Shown here: piece after piece, positions 17,961 to 29,707 of the stretch | Numbering within the stretch: the stretch's first letter is position 1 | How the letters are laid out: each line of letters begins with the position of its first letter | DNA from: Sphingobium sp. SYK-6 | Lineage (GTDB): Bacteria > Pseudomonadota > Alphaproteobacteria > Sphingomonadales > Sphingomonadaceae | Assembly (NCBI RefSeq): GCF_000283515.1 | Contig: NC_015976.1 | Span: 496,001 to 560,000 of the forward strand | Direction: 5' to 3' | Length of the DNA: 64,000 nt | The notes under the pieces: generated by a model | Database searches by the model: none | Told to the model about the DNA's origin: nothing | The model's input: the letters and a program-made list of their open reading frames with translations, nothing else | Position numbers and translations under genes: made by a program

Positions 17961-17972
17961 AAGCAGCTGCTT
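17961..17972. promoter_or_regulatory. Perfect 12-bp palindrome upstream of the acyltransferase gene
   Basis: AAGCAGCTGCTT lies 67 bases before the start at 18039. Its position suits an operator, but a palindrome of this length can also arise by chance, and no regulator gene is adjacent. Confidence 0.3.
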
Positions 17973-18038
17973 TGCAGAACGACGCCGCGTGTCGACCGAC
18001 TTGGCCAGAGACAACCCACTGTCAAAGGTCGCTACGCA

Positions 18039-18863
18039 ATGACGCTCATGCTTTTGGATCAAAGGGAGAAGGTTGGCCCTCCCTTCAGCCGCTTCCGGGA
18101 CCTCGATGATGCCCGGACGCTTTATTCAGCGGACGTGACGACGGCCACGCCCGGCCAGCCGTCCTGCCGGCTCGATGTCCGGCTGGCGACCAGCGATACG
18201 GATCGCACGGCCGCCCGGCAGCTCATCAATCATCGCTATGAATGGCGGGGCTATGGCAATAGCCATGTCCTTCCTGCGCGCCAGACGCATTCCACCTTCG
18301 TCGCGGCCCTCGACGACGAGATCGTGGGCACCGTCACGCTGGCGGTCGATTCCCCCGCCGGCCTCGCCGCGGACACGATCTTCCGTGACGAGATCAACAG
18401 CTATCGCCGGGTTCCGGGCGCCAGCGTCTGCGAACTGACCAAGCTGGCCTTCGATGCGGAGATCCCCTCGCGCAAGCTTCTCGCCTCGCTGTTCCACATC
18501 GTCTTCATCTATGGGCGGCGGCAGCATCGCTGCACGGACCTCTTCATCGAGGTGAACCCGCGGCACCGGCGCTATTATGAAGCGATGCTGGGCTTCAAGC
18601 CCATCGGCGAGCTGCGCACCAATCCCGGCGTCAATGCGCCCGCGCAGCTGATGTGGCTGCGGGTGGCCGACATCGCCGCGCGGATCAGCGAATTCAGTGG
18701 CAAGGGCGAGGCTGCGAACAGTCGCTCGCTTTACCCGTTCTTTCTCAGCCGTTCGGACGTGCGCAATGTCCACGCCACGCTCAGCCGTGGCCTGCGCCGG
18801 AACCCGATGCCGCCGCCGGGGCATATGACGGGCGGCGCGGCCGGCATGGAGAATTTCGCCTGA
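18039..18863 (+). CDS. FeeM-like N-acyl amino acid synthase (GNAT fold)
   Basis: 274 residues from the ATG at 18039 (AAAGG upstream). The core (about residues 45-210) has the acyl-ACP-using GNAT-like fold of FeeM and autoinducer synthases: NHRYEWRGYG, a strand pair with TFVAALDDEIVGTVTLAVD, then SVCELTKLAFD and NPRHRRYYEAMLGFKPIG. Such enzymes join a fatty acyl chain to an amino acid, and relatives often sit near exosortase or PEP-CTERM genes. Here the PEP-CTERM gene lies 440 bases upstream. The product and acyl chain are unknown. The C-terminal 50 residues are unique. A hairpin at 18904-18936 follows. Confidence 0.75.
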   Translation: MTLMLLDQREKVGPPFSRFRDLDDARTLYSADVTTATPGQPSCRLDVRLATSDTDRTAARQLINHRYEWRGYGNSHVLPARQTHSTFVAALDDEIVGTVTLAVDSPAGLAADTIFRDEINSYRRVPGASVCELTKLAFDAEIPSRKLLASLFHIVFIYGRRQHRCTDLFIEVNPRHRRYYEAMLGFKPIGELRTNPGVNAPAQLMWLRVADIAARISEFSGKGEAANSRSLYPFFLSRSDVRNVHATLSRGLRRNPMPPPGHMTGGAAGMENFA

Positions 18864-18903
18864 TCCCGGTTGCCCTGATTCCGATTGCATCGACCTGATG
18901 CCG

Positions 18904-18936
18904 GGGAGCGACTGAAGCGCCTCAAGAGTCGCTCCC
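18904..18936 (+). terminator. Hairpin after the FeeM-like gene
   Basis: A 10-bp stem (GGGAGCGACT with AGTCGCTCCC) around a 13-base loop, followed by a modest pyrimidine tract (CATCTCTTTC). Likely a weak intrinsic terminator. Confidence 0.55.
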
Positions 18937-19126
18937 GGGCCATCTCTTTCAATTCCCGGCCTGTGGGCGTGGGAGGGCACCCGGGCCGATTGACCTAGAA
19001 ACGGCCCAGAAGCCTGCGGGTTCCCGGTGGCGCGGCGCCGCTTTGCGCGTCCGGCCGTGCGCGGCTTGCCCCACATTTGTTCTTCTGCGCATTGCCGCCG
19101 GGCGGTCCGCTCGCCATATTGCCGCC

Positions 19127-21322
<2,196 letters not shown>

Positions 21323-21359
21323 GCGGCGCGGAGGAGGTCTTCCGGCTTGCCATTCAAGA

Positions 21360-22265
21360 TCATGCAAGCCGTCCGGCGGCGAAGTCGCGCGCGAGGGCGA
21401 TAAAGGCCTGGAAGGCCGCGGAGGAATTGCGCCGATTGGAATAATAGAGGCACAGCGGCACCAGCGGCGGCGTCCAGTCTTCGAGAATGCGCACGAGCCG
21501 GCCCGCCGCAATGTCGTCGCGTATGTCGGCTTCCATGAAATAGCCGATCCCTACGCCGTTGGTCACCGCGATCCGGGCTAGCGACGCTTCGTCGAGAGTC
21601 ATCGGGCCCTCGACGTCGAGCTGCAATTCTTCACCGCCCTTCTCGAACCGCCATCGGAACAAGGCGCCATTGGGAAGCCGCACGCGAACGCAGGGATAAG
21701 TGAGCAGCTCCTGCGGCACTTGCGGGATAGCCCTGCTTTCGAAGAAGGCGGGGGCCGCGGCAACCGCCATGCGTCGCATCTGACCCAGCGGTATGGCGAT
21801 TGCGTCGCTGGGCACCAGATCCGCGCTGCGCACGCCCAGATCGAAGCCCGCCGCCACGACGTCGACCAGCCGTCCTTCGGTGACGAGGTCGATATGAACC
21901 TGCGGATAGCGCTGCAGATAGGTCAGGACCAGCGGCACCATGATCTCGCGCGCCGCCGTCGCGAAGGCATTGATGCGCAATGTGCCGGACGGCGTCTCCT
22001 GCTGGGAACGCGCCGTGTTCATCGCCTTCTGGATGTCCTCCAGCGCTGGCTTGATCTGTGCGACGAAGATCCGACCCGCATGAGTGAGCGAGACGCTGCG
22101 TGTGGTGCGATTGAACAATCGCACGGCAAGCTCCCGCTCGAGCTTGCCCACTGCGTTGCTGATGGCCGTGGTCGACATGCCGAGATCGAGCGCCGCCGCG
22201 CGGAACGATCCGCAGCGGACGATGGCGAGAACCGCCTCGAGCTCGATCAGCGAATGGCGATTCAT
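21360..22265 (-). CDS. LysR-family transcriptional regulator
   Basis: 301 residues. The first 60 form the winged helix-turn-helix ([49 protein letters not shown] is the usual run; key part [10 protein letters not shown]) and the rest a periplasmic-binding-like effector domain. It is transcribed away from the SnoaL-SDR pair with a 96-base shared promoter region, the classical arrangement in which the regulator controls the divergent operon and itself. The inducer is unknown. Confidence 0.93.
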   Translation of the reverse strand: MNRHSLIELEAVLAIVRCGSFRAAALDLGMSTTAISNAVGKLERELAVRLFNRTTRSVSLTHAGRIFVAQIKPALEDIQKAMNTARSQQETPSGTLRINAFATAAREIMVPLVLTYLQRYPQVHIDLVTEGRLVDVVAAGFDLGVRSADLVPSDAIAIPLGQMRRMAVAAAPAFFESRAIPQVPQELLTYPCVRVRLPNGALFRWRFEKGGEELQLDVEGPMTLDEASLARIAVTNGVGIGYFMEADIRDDIAAGRLVRILEDWTPPLVPLCLYYSNRRNSSAAFQAFIALARDFAAGRLA

Positions 22266-22361
22266 TGTCCCGATATCCGCAACATCCTATGTCGATTTGT
22301 CTCGATTATCAGGCGAAATGTCCATCGCTAAATAGGCCTCCTCACTGTCGAGGAGATGACC

Positions 22362-22691
22362 ATGTCAATGGACCTGCCCAAGCCGATTGCCGACTATGTC
22401 GAAGCGAATGCCCGTCTCGATATCGACGGCATGTTGAAGTCTTTCCTGCGCGAGGCCGTCTTCATCGACAACGGCAAGCCTTTCGAGGGGCAGGCGGCGA
22501 TCCGCCGGCTGTTCGAGGAAGAAGTGATCCCGGTGAAAGCGATCTTCACGCCCGATACCGTCCGGGAAGACGGCAACGATATCGTCGTCGAAGGTCCCGC
22601 TCATGGTGACTTCCCGGGTAGCCCGCTGCGCTTCACTTACCGCTTCACGCTGGTGGACGGCGCCATCGGGACGCTGGAGGTCACGCTATGA
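22362..22691 (+). CDS. SnoaL-like (NTF2 fold) small protein
   Basis: 109 residues. The ATG at 22362 is seven bases after GAGGAG; the ATG at 22356 is too close to that site. The sequence LPKPIADYVEANARLDIDGM followed by FIDNGKPFEGQAAIRRLF is the usual nuclear-transport-factor-2-like fold, a cup that binds a small hydrophobic ligand or acts as an isomerase. The stop overlaps the start of the dehydrogenase gene by four bases (ATGA), so the two are translationally coupled. Confidence 0.85.
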   Translation: MSMDLPKPIADYVEANARLDIDGMLKSFLREAVFIDNGKPFEGQAAIRRLFEEEVIPVKAIFTPDTVREDGNDIVVEGPAHGDFPGSPLRFTYRFTLVDGAIGTLEVTL

Positions 22692-23476
22692 GCATCAGGG
22701 TCGATCCCACCGAGTTCGCCGGCAAGCGCGTGCTCGTCAGCGGCGGCACCAAGGGCCTCGGCCGCGCCACGGTCGAGCGCTTCCTGGCCGGCGGAGCCCG
22801 TGTCATCACGGCTGCCCGTGCGATCAAGGATCCCATGGAGGGCGTCGACTATGTGCAGGCGGACCTGACGACCGCGGAGGGCGGCGAAGCACTGGCCAGG
22901 GCGGCGCTCGAGCGGCTGGGCGGCATCGACATTCTCGCCCATGTCATTGGCGGTTCGGCTTCGCCGGCGGGTGGCTTCGCCGCGCTGACGGACGACCACT
23001 GGCTCGCCGAGCTGAACCTCAATCTGCTGGCGACGGTCCGGCTCGATCGGCTGCTGATCCCGCAGATGCTCGAGCGGAGCGAGGGCGTGGTGGTACACGT
23101 CACCTCGATCCAGTCCGTCCTGCCGTTGCCTGAATCCACGACCGGCTATGCCGCTGCCAAGGCTGCGCTGAGGACCTACAGCAAGTCGATCTCGAAGGAG
23201 CTCGGTCCCAGGGGCGTGCGGGTCAACTCGGTCTCGCCCGGCTGGATCATGACGGATGCCGCCGGACATTTTCTTGAAATGCTGCGGGCTGCCAATGGCG
23301 GCACGATCGACGATGCGCGCCAGTCCGTGCTCGATGCCCTGGGCGGGATTCCGATCGGCCGGGGCGCCGAACCGGAAGAGGTGGCCGACCTCATTGCCTA
23401 TCTCGCCTCGGACCGTGCCGCCGCGATCCATGGCGCCGAGTTCGTGATCGATGGCGGGACCATCCGCACCGTTTGA
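22688..23476 (+). CDS. Short-chain dehydrogenase/reductase
   Basis: 262 residues with a complete classical SDR set: the NAD(P) loop SGGTKGLGRA near residue 19, the IDILAHVIGGSA element, the catalytic serine in VTSIQSV, and YAAAKAALRTYSKSIS with the Tyr-x3-Lys pair, then VRVNSVSPGW. It oxidises or reduces an alcohol or ketone with a nicotinamide cofactor. Coupling to the SnoaL-like gene and control by the LysR protein suggest one small pathway for an unidentified ketone or alcohol. The following 487 bases to 23963 contain no gene that I can support. Confidence 0.92.
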   Translation: MSIRVDPTEFAGKRVLVSGGTKGLGRATVERFLAGGARVITAARAIKDPMEGVDYVQADLTTAEGGEALARAALERLGGIDILAHVIGGSASPAGGFAALTDDHWLAELNLNLLATVRLDRLLIPQMLERSEGVVVHVTSIQSVLPLPESTTGYAAAKAALRTYSKSISKELGPRGVRVNSVSPGWIMTDAAGHFLEMLRAANGGTIDDARQSVLDALGGIPIGRGAEPEEVADLIAYLASDRAAAIHGAEFVIDGGTIRTV

Positions 23477-23963
23477 GCGGCCATCCGGCGCTCGTCCTCC
23501 GGGGAAGCCCCTCGCGCAAATGCTGAACGGCAGCTTCTGACAGGGGCTGCCGTTCCACCTGTCGCACGAGACCGACGGCTTGGTCCCTCCGGGCCGTTTC
23601 ATTTCCGACGCGCGGATAATTTCGGTGTGTTTTTCATAGCACTATTGGGCGCGCGATGCAGTATAACGCGGCAACGGCACAGTGAAACCGATTGACTCAA
23701 GGTCGACGAACTCTACAGAGACTGCCGGTCGTTTCGGGCTGCGCTGGCGGTTCGGAGGCGAGATACAATCAGCCACATGCCGAGCTTAATGCCCTGTTCA
23801 TGGCGGAAGGACCACATGGCCGCAGGCCATGACTGGCCGGCCGGCTGGGGACGAGAATGTTGCAGCTGCGAAATTTCTTCGAATCCGGCTTGTCGGTGGT
23901 GATTTATTCGGATAATACAGTGCGGACCACGAGGGGCGCTCATGCACCGAGGCGGCGGAACCC

Positions 23964-25139
23964 ATGAATTACGAAACCAACATGAAATACGAGGCCATGC
24001 TGGGGGACGAAATCGACGCGGAGACGGCCCGCAAGCGGCGCAGGATGCTCCTTTTCGTTGGCCTTGGGGTGCTGCTCGCGCTCGCGGTCTTCATTGGCTA
24101 TCGCATGTTTGCCGGTTCCGGCGACCAGGGTGAGACGGCCAATCAGGTCCCGCTGGTCACGGTCGCCGTGCCGGGGCAGGAAGCTGTCACCCGCATGGCG
24201 AATGCCACCGGCACGCTCGCGGCGCGCGTCGACATGCCCGTGGGCGTGGTGGGCGAGGGCGGTCGCATCCTCGCGGTCCATGTCCAGCCGGGCGATCGCG
24301 TTGGGGCCGGCCAGATCCTCGCCTCGATCGAGCGTTCGGTCCAGGCCGAGCAGATCGCGCAGCTGGCCGCCAGCGTGGACGTGGCGAAGGCTGATGCCAA
24401 GCTCGCCCAGAACAATCTCGATCGTGCCCGCGCCCTGCTTTCGGACGGCTTCGTCTCGCAGGCCGATATCGATCAGCGCGTCGCGACGCGGGATGCCGCC
24501 GTGGCGCGGGTCAATGTCGCGGCTGCCCAGCTCAATTCCATGCGCGCGCAGGTCGGCCGGCTCGATATCCGTGCCCCCGCCGCCGGCATCGTGCTCACCC
24601 GTGATGTCGAGCCCGGCCAGGTGGTCAGCGGCGGCAGCGGTGTGCTGTTCCGCATCGCCCGTGGCGGCGAGATGGAACTGCGCGCCCTGCTTTCGGAAGA
24701 CGAACTTGCCCGCCTGAAGATCGGCACGGTCGCGAATGTGACGCCCGTCGGCTTCGAGCGCAGCTTCGAGGGCCATGTCTGGCAGGTGTCGCCGGTGATC
24801 GACCAGTCGACCCGGCAGGGCATCGCGCGCATCGCGCTGCCTTATGATCCCGCCCTGCGCCCCGGCGGCTTCGCCCACGCGCAGATCGCGATGGAGCGGC
24901 TGGATGCTGCGGTGCTGCCGGAATCGGCGGTGCAGAGCGACCAGAAGGGCAGCTTCGTCTACATCGTGGGCAAGGACAACAAGATCGAGCGCCGCGACGT
25001 GCGGACCGGTGCGGTCACCGCTGCCGGCATCGCGATCACGCAGGGTCTCAAGGGTGGCGAGAAGGTGGTGCTCTATGCGAGCGGCTTCCTCAACCCCGGC
25101 GAGACGGTGAATCCGCGAATCGAGAAGAAGAGCAGCTAA
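23964..25139 (+). CDS. RND efflux pump periplasmic adaptor (membrane fusion protein)
   Basis: 391 residues; ATG at 23964 follows GGCGGCGGAA. One N-terminal membrane helix (about residues 28-46) anchors it. Then come a lipoyl half-motif (VGVVGEGGRILAVHVQPGDRVGAGQIL), a helical hairpin of about 65 residues with heptad character, the second lipoyl half (LDIRAPAAGIVLTRDVEPGQVV) and beta-barrel domains. It links the inner-membrane pump encoded just downstream to an outer-membrane channel of the TolC type, which is not in this window. The gap to the pump gene is 57 bases, so they form one operon. Confidence 0.93.
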   Translation: MNYETNMKYEAMLGDEIDAETARKRRRMLLFVGLGVLLALAVFIGYRMFAGSGDQGETANQVPLVTVAVPGQEAVTRMANATGTLAARVDMPVGVVGEGGRILAVHVQPGDRVGAGQILASIERSVQAEQIAQLAASVDVAKADAKLAQNNLDRARALLSDGFVSQADIDQRVATRDAAVARVNVAAAQLNSMRAQVGRLDIRAPAAGIVLTRDVEPGQVVSGGSGVLFRIARGGEMELRALLSEDELARLKIGTVANVTPVGFERSFEGHVWQVSPVIDQSTRQGIARIALPYDPALRPGGFAHAQIAMERLDAAVLPESAVQSDQKGSFVYIVGKDNKIERRDVRTGAVTAAGIAITQGLKGGEKVVLYASGFLNPGETVNPRIEKKSS

Positions 25140-25196
25140 AGGCGCGTCCGCGCCGGCGATCGGCCGGCGGGTCGCAGCCTGACGGAGCAAGTGGCT

Positions 25197-28100
25197 ATGC
25201 GCAATATTTCGGCCTGGTGTATCCGCAATCCGGTGCCGCCCATCGTCATTTTCCTGGGGTTGCTGCTCGCGGGCATCATCTCGTTCATGAACATGGCGGT
25301 CGTGGACAATCCCGACATCGATTTCCCGGCGGTGGAGATCACGATCACCCAGCCGGGCGCCGCGCCGACGGAAATCGAGACGCAGATCACGCAGCGCATC
25401 GAGTCCGCGGTGCGCGGCATCAATGGCGTGGACGAGATCCAGTCGACCGCGCGCGAAGGCTCCAGCGACACGTTCGTCCAGTTCCAGATCGGCATCGATC
25501 CCAACGTCGCCGTGCAGGAAGTGAAGAACGCGGTCGACCAGATCCGCTCCGACCTGCCGGACGGCATTCTCGAACCCTTCGTGCAGAAGGTGGACGTGGG
25601 CGGCGCGGAAATCGCTTATTATTCCGTCCAGGCCTCGGACATGACGATCGAGCAGCTGAGCTGGTTCGTCGATGATACGGTGGCCAAGCGTCTGCTCTCC
25701 ATTCCCGGCATGGCGCGCGTGGGCCGCGGCGGCGGCGTGGACCGCGAGATCCGCGTCATCCTCGATCCGGTGAAGATGCAGTCGCTTGGCGTCACGGCCA
25801 CGCAGATCAATCAGGCGCTGCGCCAGGTGAACCTGAACGCGGCGGGCGGCCAGGCGGAAATCGCCGGCTCGCGCCAGTCGGTCCGCGTGCTCGCCAACGC
25901 GCAGTCGGCTTATGATCTGGGCCAGACGCAGATTTCGCTCGGCAATGGCCGCAGCGTGCTTCTCTCCGAGCTGGCCACCGTGACGGACGGCTATGGCGAG
26001 CAGAAGCGCATGGCCAAGGTGGCCGGCAAGCAGGTCGTCAATTTCTCGATCGAGCGCGCCAAGGGCGCATCGGACGTCAACGTCTATGACGAGACGATGC
26101 GCGTGCTCAAGAGCCTGGAGGAAACCAATCCGGGCGTGAAGTTCTACCAGCGCTTCACCAGCGTCAATTATACCAAGAACCAGTATAACAGCTCCATGCA
26201 CGCCATCGTGGAAGGCGCGGTGCTGGCGGTCATCGTGGTGTTCATCTTCCTGCGCGACTGGCGCGCCACGGTCATCAGCGCCATCGCCATCCCGCTCTCG
26301 GCGATCCCGACCTTCTTCTTCATGGACATCATGGGGTTCAACCTCAATTTCCTGTCCCTGCTGGCGCTCGGCCTGGTCGCGGGCGTGCTGGTCGACGATG
26401 CGATCGTGGAGATCGAGAACATCGTCCGGCACATGCGCATGGGCAAGACGGCCTATCAGGCGTCGATCGACGCGGCGGACGAGATCGGCCTCGCGGTCGT
26501 GGCGACCACCATGTCCATCGTCGCGGTGTTCCTGCCGGTCGGGCTCATGCCCGGCATTTCCGGCCAGTTCTTCAAGAATTTCGGCTTCACCGTCGTCATC
26601 TCGGTGCTCATCAGCCTTGCCGTGGCACGCATGATCACGCCGATGATCGCTGCCTATTTCCTCGAGCATCATGGCGAGGAGAAGCATGGCGAAGGCTGGC
26701 TGATGGACCGCTATATGGGCCTGCTCGCCTGGGCGCTCGATGACCGGCGGGCCAAGGCCTATGCCAGCGGCGGCGGCTTCGGCCGGCGCATCACCGCGAA
26801 GTTCCTCGATCATCGCCTGTGGATGATGGGCTTCGGCCTCGGCGCGTTCGTCCTGACGATCGTGCTGCTGATGACGATGCCGCAGCAGTTCGAGCCGAAC
26901 CAGGACAATGACTTCAGCCGCATCAACATCGAGATGGTGCCGGGCACCACGCTGCGGCAGTCGGAAGCCGTCGCCGATCGCGTCGCGGCGCTCATCAATG
27001 CCCAGCCAGAGGTGGAAAACGCCATGGCGAACATTGGCGAGGGCAATGCGCGCATCTTCATCACGCTGAAGAAGGATCGCAAGCGGTCGAGCATCGAGCT
27101 GGAGCGCGAACTGGCGCCGCGGCTTGCCGAGTTCCCCGATGCGCGCGTCACCTTCGCTTCGCAGCAGGGCGGCTTCGGCACCGGGCGCGACATCTCGGTC
27201 ATGCTCAACGGTTCCGATCCCAAGGTGCTTGAGGAGACCGCCGCAAAGCTCGCCGAGGAAATGAAGTCCATTCCCGAGGTGGTGGCACCGCGCGTGAATG
27301 CGGACATGCAGCGCCCCGAGCTCATCATCCGTCCCCGGCTTGATCTGGCCGCGCAGCTTGGCGTGACCACGACCTCGCTGAGCCAGGCGATCCGCATCGC
27401 CACGCTGGGCGACATCGACCAGAACAGCGCGAAATTCTCGCTGTCGGACCGGCAGGTGCCGATCCGGGTGATGCTGCCCGAATCGTCCCGCCGCAATCTC
27501 TCGACCATCGAGAACCTGCCGGTGCAGACGGCGGGCGGCGGATCGGTGCCGCTCAGCCGTGTCGCCGAGATCAGCTTCGGAGCCGGCCCGACCACCATCC
27601 AGCGTTATGCCCAGCAGCGCCGCATCTTCGTCGGCGCGGATCTGGCGCGCGGGGCCGTCAAGGGCCCGGTGATGAACAAGATCAACGAGCTGCCCACGAT
27701 GAAGAACCTGCCGGCCGGCGTCACCAATCAGGCCGTCGGCAGCGATCGCTGGCAGCAGGAGCTGATCGTCAACTTCATCGTCGCGGTCGCCTCGGGCGTG
27801 ATGCTGGTCTTCGCGGTGCTGGTGCTGCTCTACAAGCGGTTCATTTCCCCGCTGGTCAACATGTGCTCGCTCGCGCTGGCGCCGCTGGGTGGCCTGCTCT
27901 TCCTGCTCGTGCTGGGCGAGCCGATCTCGCTGCCGGTCTATATCGGCCTGCTGATGCTGCTCGGCATCGTGGCCAAGAACTCGATCCTGCTGATCGACTT
28001 CGCGCTGGAGGAGATGGATCGCGGCGTGCCCAAGTTCGAGGCGATCATGGAAGCGGGCCACAAGCGCGCCCAGCCGATCGTCATGACCACGGTCGCGATG

Positions 28101-28340
28101 ACCGCGGGCATGGTGCCGACCGCCCTGTCGCTGACCGGCGATGGCGCCTGGCGCTCGCCGATGGGCATCACGGTGATCGGCGGCCTCGTGCTCTCGACTC
28201 TGCTGACCCTCGCGATCGTCCCGGCGGCCTTCAGCCTGGCGGACGGGCTGGAGAAGCGGCTCGGGCCGTGGCTGCGCCGTCGCTTCCTCACTTATGACGG
28301 TCGCGAAGACACGCCGGCGGCCACGCACCCGGCCGAATAG
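25197..28340 (+). CDS. RND-family efflux transporter permease
   Basis: 1047 residues from the ATG at 25197, with GGAGC at a good distance; the GTG two codons upstream is too close. Twelve membrane helices in two sets of six surround two large periplasmic loops, as in AcrB/MexB. The proton-relay aspartates are seen in [14 protein letters not shown] of helix 4 and the matching lysine region in [20 protein letters not shown] of helix 10. It exports drugs, lipids or metabolites by proton exchange with the adaptor encoded upstream. The substrate is unknown; no local regulator is encoded. Confidence 0.95.
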   Translation: MRNISAWCIRNPVPPIVIFLGLLLAGIISFMNMAVVDNPDIDFPAVEITITQPGAAPTEIETQITQRIESAVRGINGVDEIQSTAREGSSDTFVQFQIGIDPNVAVQEVKNAVDQIRSDLPDGILEPFVQKVDVGGAEIAYYSVQASDMTIEQLSWFVDDTVAKRLLSIPGMARVGRGGGVDREIRVILDPVKMQSLGVTATQINQALRQVNLNAAGGQAEIAGSRQSVRVLANAQSAYDLGQTQISLGNGRSVLLSELATVTDGYGEQKRMAKVAGKQVVNFSIERAKGASDVNVYDETMRVLKSLEETNPGVKFYQRFTSVNYTKNQYNSSMHAIVEGAVLAVIVVFIFLRDWRATVISAIAIPLSAIPTFFFMDIMGFNLNFLSLLALGLVAGVLVDDAIVEIENIVRHMRMGKTAYQASIDAADEIGLAVVATTMSIVAVFLPVGLMPGISGQFFKNFGFTVVISVLISLAVARMITPMIAAYFLEHHGEEKHGEGWLMDRYMGLLAWALDDRRAKAYASGGGFGRRITAKFLDHRLWMMGFGLGAFVLTIVLLMTMPQQFEPNQDNDFSRINIEMVPGTTLRQSEAVADRVAALINAQPEVENAMANIGEGNARIFITLKKDRKRSSIELERELAPRLAEFPDARVTFASQQGGFGTGRDISVMLNGSDPKVLEETAAKLAEEMKSIPEVVAPRVNADMQRPELIIRPRLDLAAQLGVTTTSLSQAIRIATLGDIDQNSAKFSLSDRQVPIRVMLPESSRRNLSTIENLPVQTAGGGSVPLSRVAEISFGAGPTTIQRYAQQRRIFVGADLARGAVKGPVMNKINELPTMKNLPAGVTNQAVGSDRWQQELIVNFIVAVASGVMLVFAVLVLLYKRFISPLVNMCSLALAPLGGLLFLLVLGEPISLPVYIGLLMLLGIVAKNSILLIDFALEEMDRGVPKFEAIMEAGHKRAQPIVMTTVAMTAGMVPTALSLTGDGAWRSPMGITVIGGLVLSTLLTLAIVPAAFSLADGLEKRLGPWLRRRFLTYDGREDTPAATHPAE

Positions 28341-28429
28341 CGCGCTTTCGGGAACCAAAGCGCGCCATCGGGCTTGTCACCATGCCGGGTGGGCGGCATG
28401 ACAGGCGAGCGATGGGCGGCGAGAGAGGC

Positions 28430-29677
28430 ATGATCCGGATTTCCGCTGGCGGCGGCGCACGGCAGATGCGGATCGTCGCGACCGGTCTGCTGCTGGTGAT
28501 GGCCGCGCTTTACGTCACTGCCCGCAGCTTCGAACCCGTGCATCCCGGCATCGGCTTCGTGCGCGCCTTTGCGGAAGCGGCGATGGTCGGCGGGTTGGCG
28601 GACTGGTTCGCCGTCACTGCGCTGTTCCGCCATCCGCTTGGCCTGCCGATCCCGCACACCGCGATCATCCCGCGCAACAAGAACCGCATCGGCGACACGC
28701 TGGCGGCCTTCCTGCGCGACAATTTCCTCACGCCCGCCGTCGTTGCGCGCCGCATGGGCCGGGTCGACGTGGCCGCCGCTGCCGGGCGGCTGCTCGCGGC
28801 GCCGTCCGGCACGGACGACCGGCTGCGGCGCGGCGCCTCGCGCCTGCTGGCGGACGGGCTTGAGGCGCTCGATGACCAGCGCCTCGGCGGCATGATCAAG
28901 GCCGCGCTGGTGCAGCGCATCAGCCAGGTGCAGCTTGCGCCGCTCGCCGGTCAATTGCTCAGCGCCGCGATGCGGGAAGGGCGCCACCGCCCGGTCATCG
29001 ACGCGCTGATCCGCTGGGCCGCGCGCACGCTGGAAGCCAATGCCCCGCTCATCCACCAGATCGTGCACGAGCGGTCGGGCACGATCATGCGCTGGACCGG
29101 TCTCGACGAGACGCTGGCGGGCAAGATCATCCAGGGGCTGGAAAACCTCCTGCAGGAAGCCGCCGACGATCCTGACCACCGCCTGCGCGCCAAGGTCGAG
29201 GAAGGGCTGATGACGCTCGCCTTCGATCTGCAGCATGACCCGAAGATGCAGGCGCGGGTCGATCGCATGCGGGACGAGATGATCGCCAATCCCGCGATGC
29301 AGCGCTGGCTGGACGGGCTCTGGCAAGCCGCACGCGAGGGGCTGCTGCGCGCGGCGCGCGATCCCGAGGCGGTGCTCGCGGGCCGGCTGGGCGAGTTCAC
29401 GCGGCAGATCGGCGAGACCATGCGGGACGATCCGGCGCTGCGCCGGCTGGTGAACCGCTTCGCCCGGCGCGTCGCCGTGGGCACGGCCGCGCGTTATGGC
29501 GGCAGCATCGTGACGCTCGTCTCGGAGACGGTGCGCAGCTGGGATGCCCGCACCGTGACCGACCGGCTGGAAAGCGCGGTCGGCCGGGATTTGCAATATA
29601 TCCGCATCAACGGCACGCTGGTCGGCGGGCTGGTCGGCGTCGTCCTGCACAGCATGTCGGCGCTGTTCCCCAGCTGA
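28430..29677 (+). CDS. DUF445 (YjiN-like) membrane protein
   Basis: 415 residues from the ATG at 28430 (GAGAGAGG upstream). A first membrane helix (about residues 14-32) is followed by the family phrase AFAEAAMVGGLADWFAVTALFRHPLGLPIPHTAI, of which GGLADWFAV is the clearest part, then IPRNKNRIG. A long helical middle region follows, and a second hydrophobic segment (INGTLVGGLVGVVLH) ends the chain. The family is widespread and of unknown function. It is co-directional with the RND operon, 90 bases away. Confidence 0.9.
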   Translation: MIRISAGGGARQMRIVATGLLLVMAALYVTARSFEPVHPGIGFVRAFAEAAMVGGLADWFAVTALFRHPLGLPIPHTAIIPRNKNRIGDTLAAFLRDNFLTPAVVARRMGRVDVAAAAGRLLAAPSGTDDRLRRGASRLLADGLEALDDQRLGGMIKAALVQRISQVQLAPLAGQLLSAAMREGRHRPVIDALIRWAARTLEANAPLIHQIVHERSGTIMRWTGLDETLAGKIIQGLENLLQEAADDPDHRLRAKVEEGLMTLAFDLQHDPKMQARVDRMRDEMIANPAMQRWLDGLWQAAREGLLRAARDPEAVLAGRLGEFTRQIGETMRDDPALRRLVNRFARRVAVGTAARYGGSIVTLVSETVRSWDARTVTDRLESAVGRDLQYIRINGTLVGGLVGVVLHSMSALFPS

Positions 29678-29707
29678 GGGCCCATTAGCGCCGAACGTCG
29701 ATCAGCC

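Noticed and set aside
19040-19126. LexA box before uvrB
   Set aside because: One GTTC occurs, but the second half (GTTC seven bases later) is CATT.
23940-28358. 1472-codon open frame on the minus strand
   Set aside because: It is antisense to the RND adaptor and permease, has a His/Arg/Asp-rich composition without family motifs, and results from third-position GC bias.
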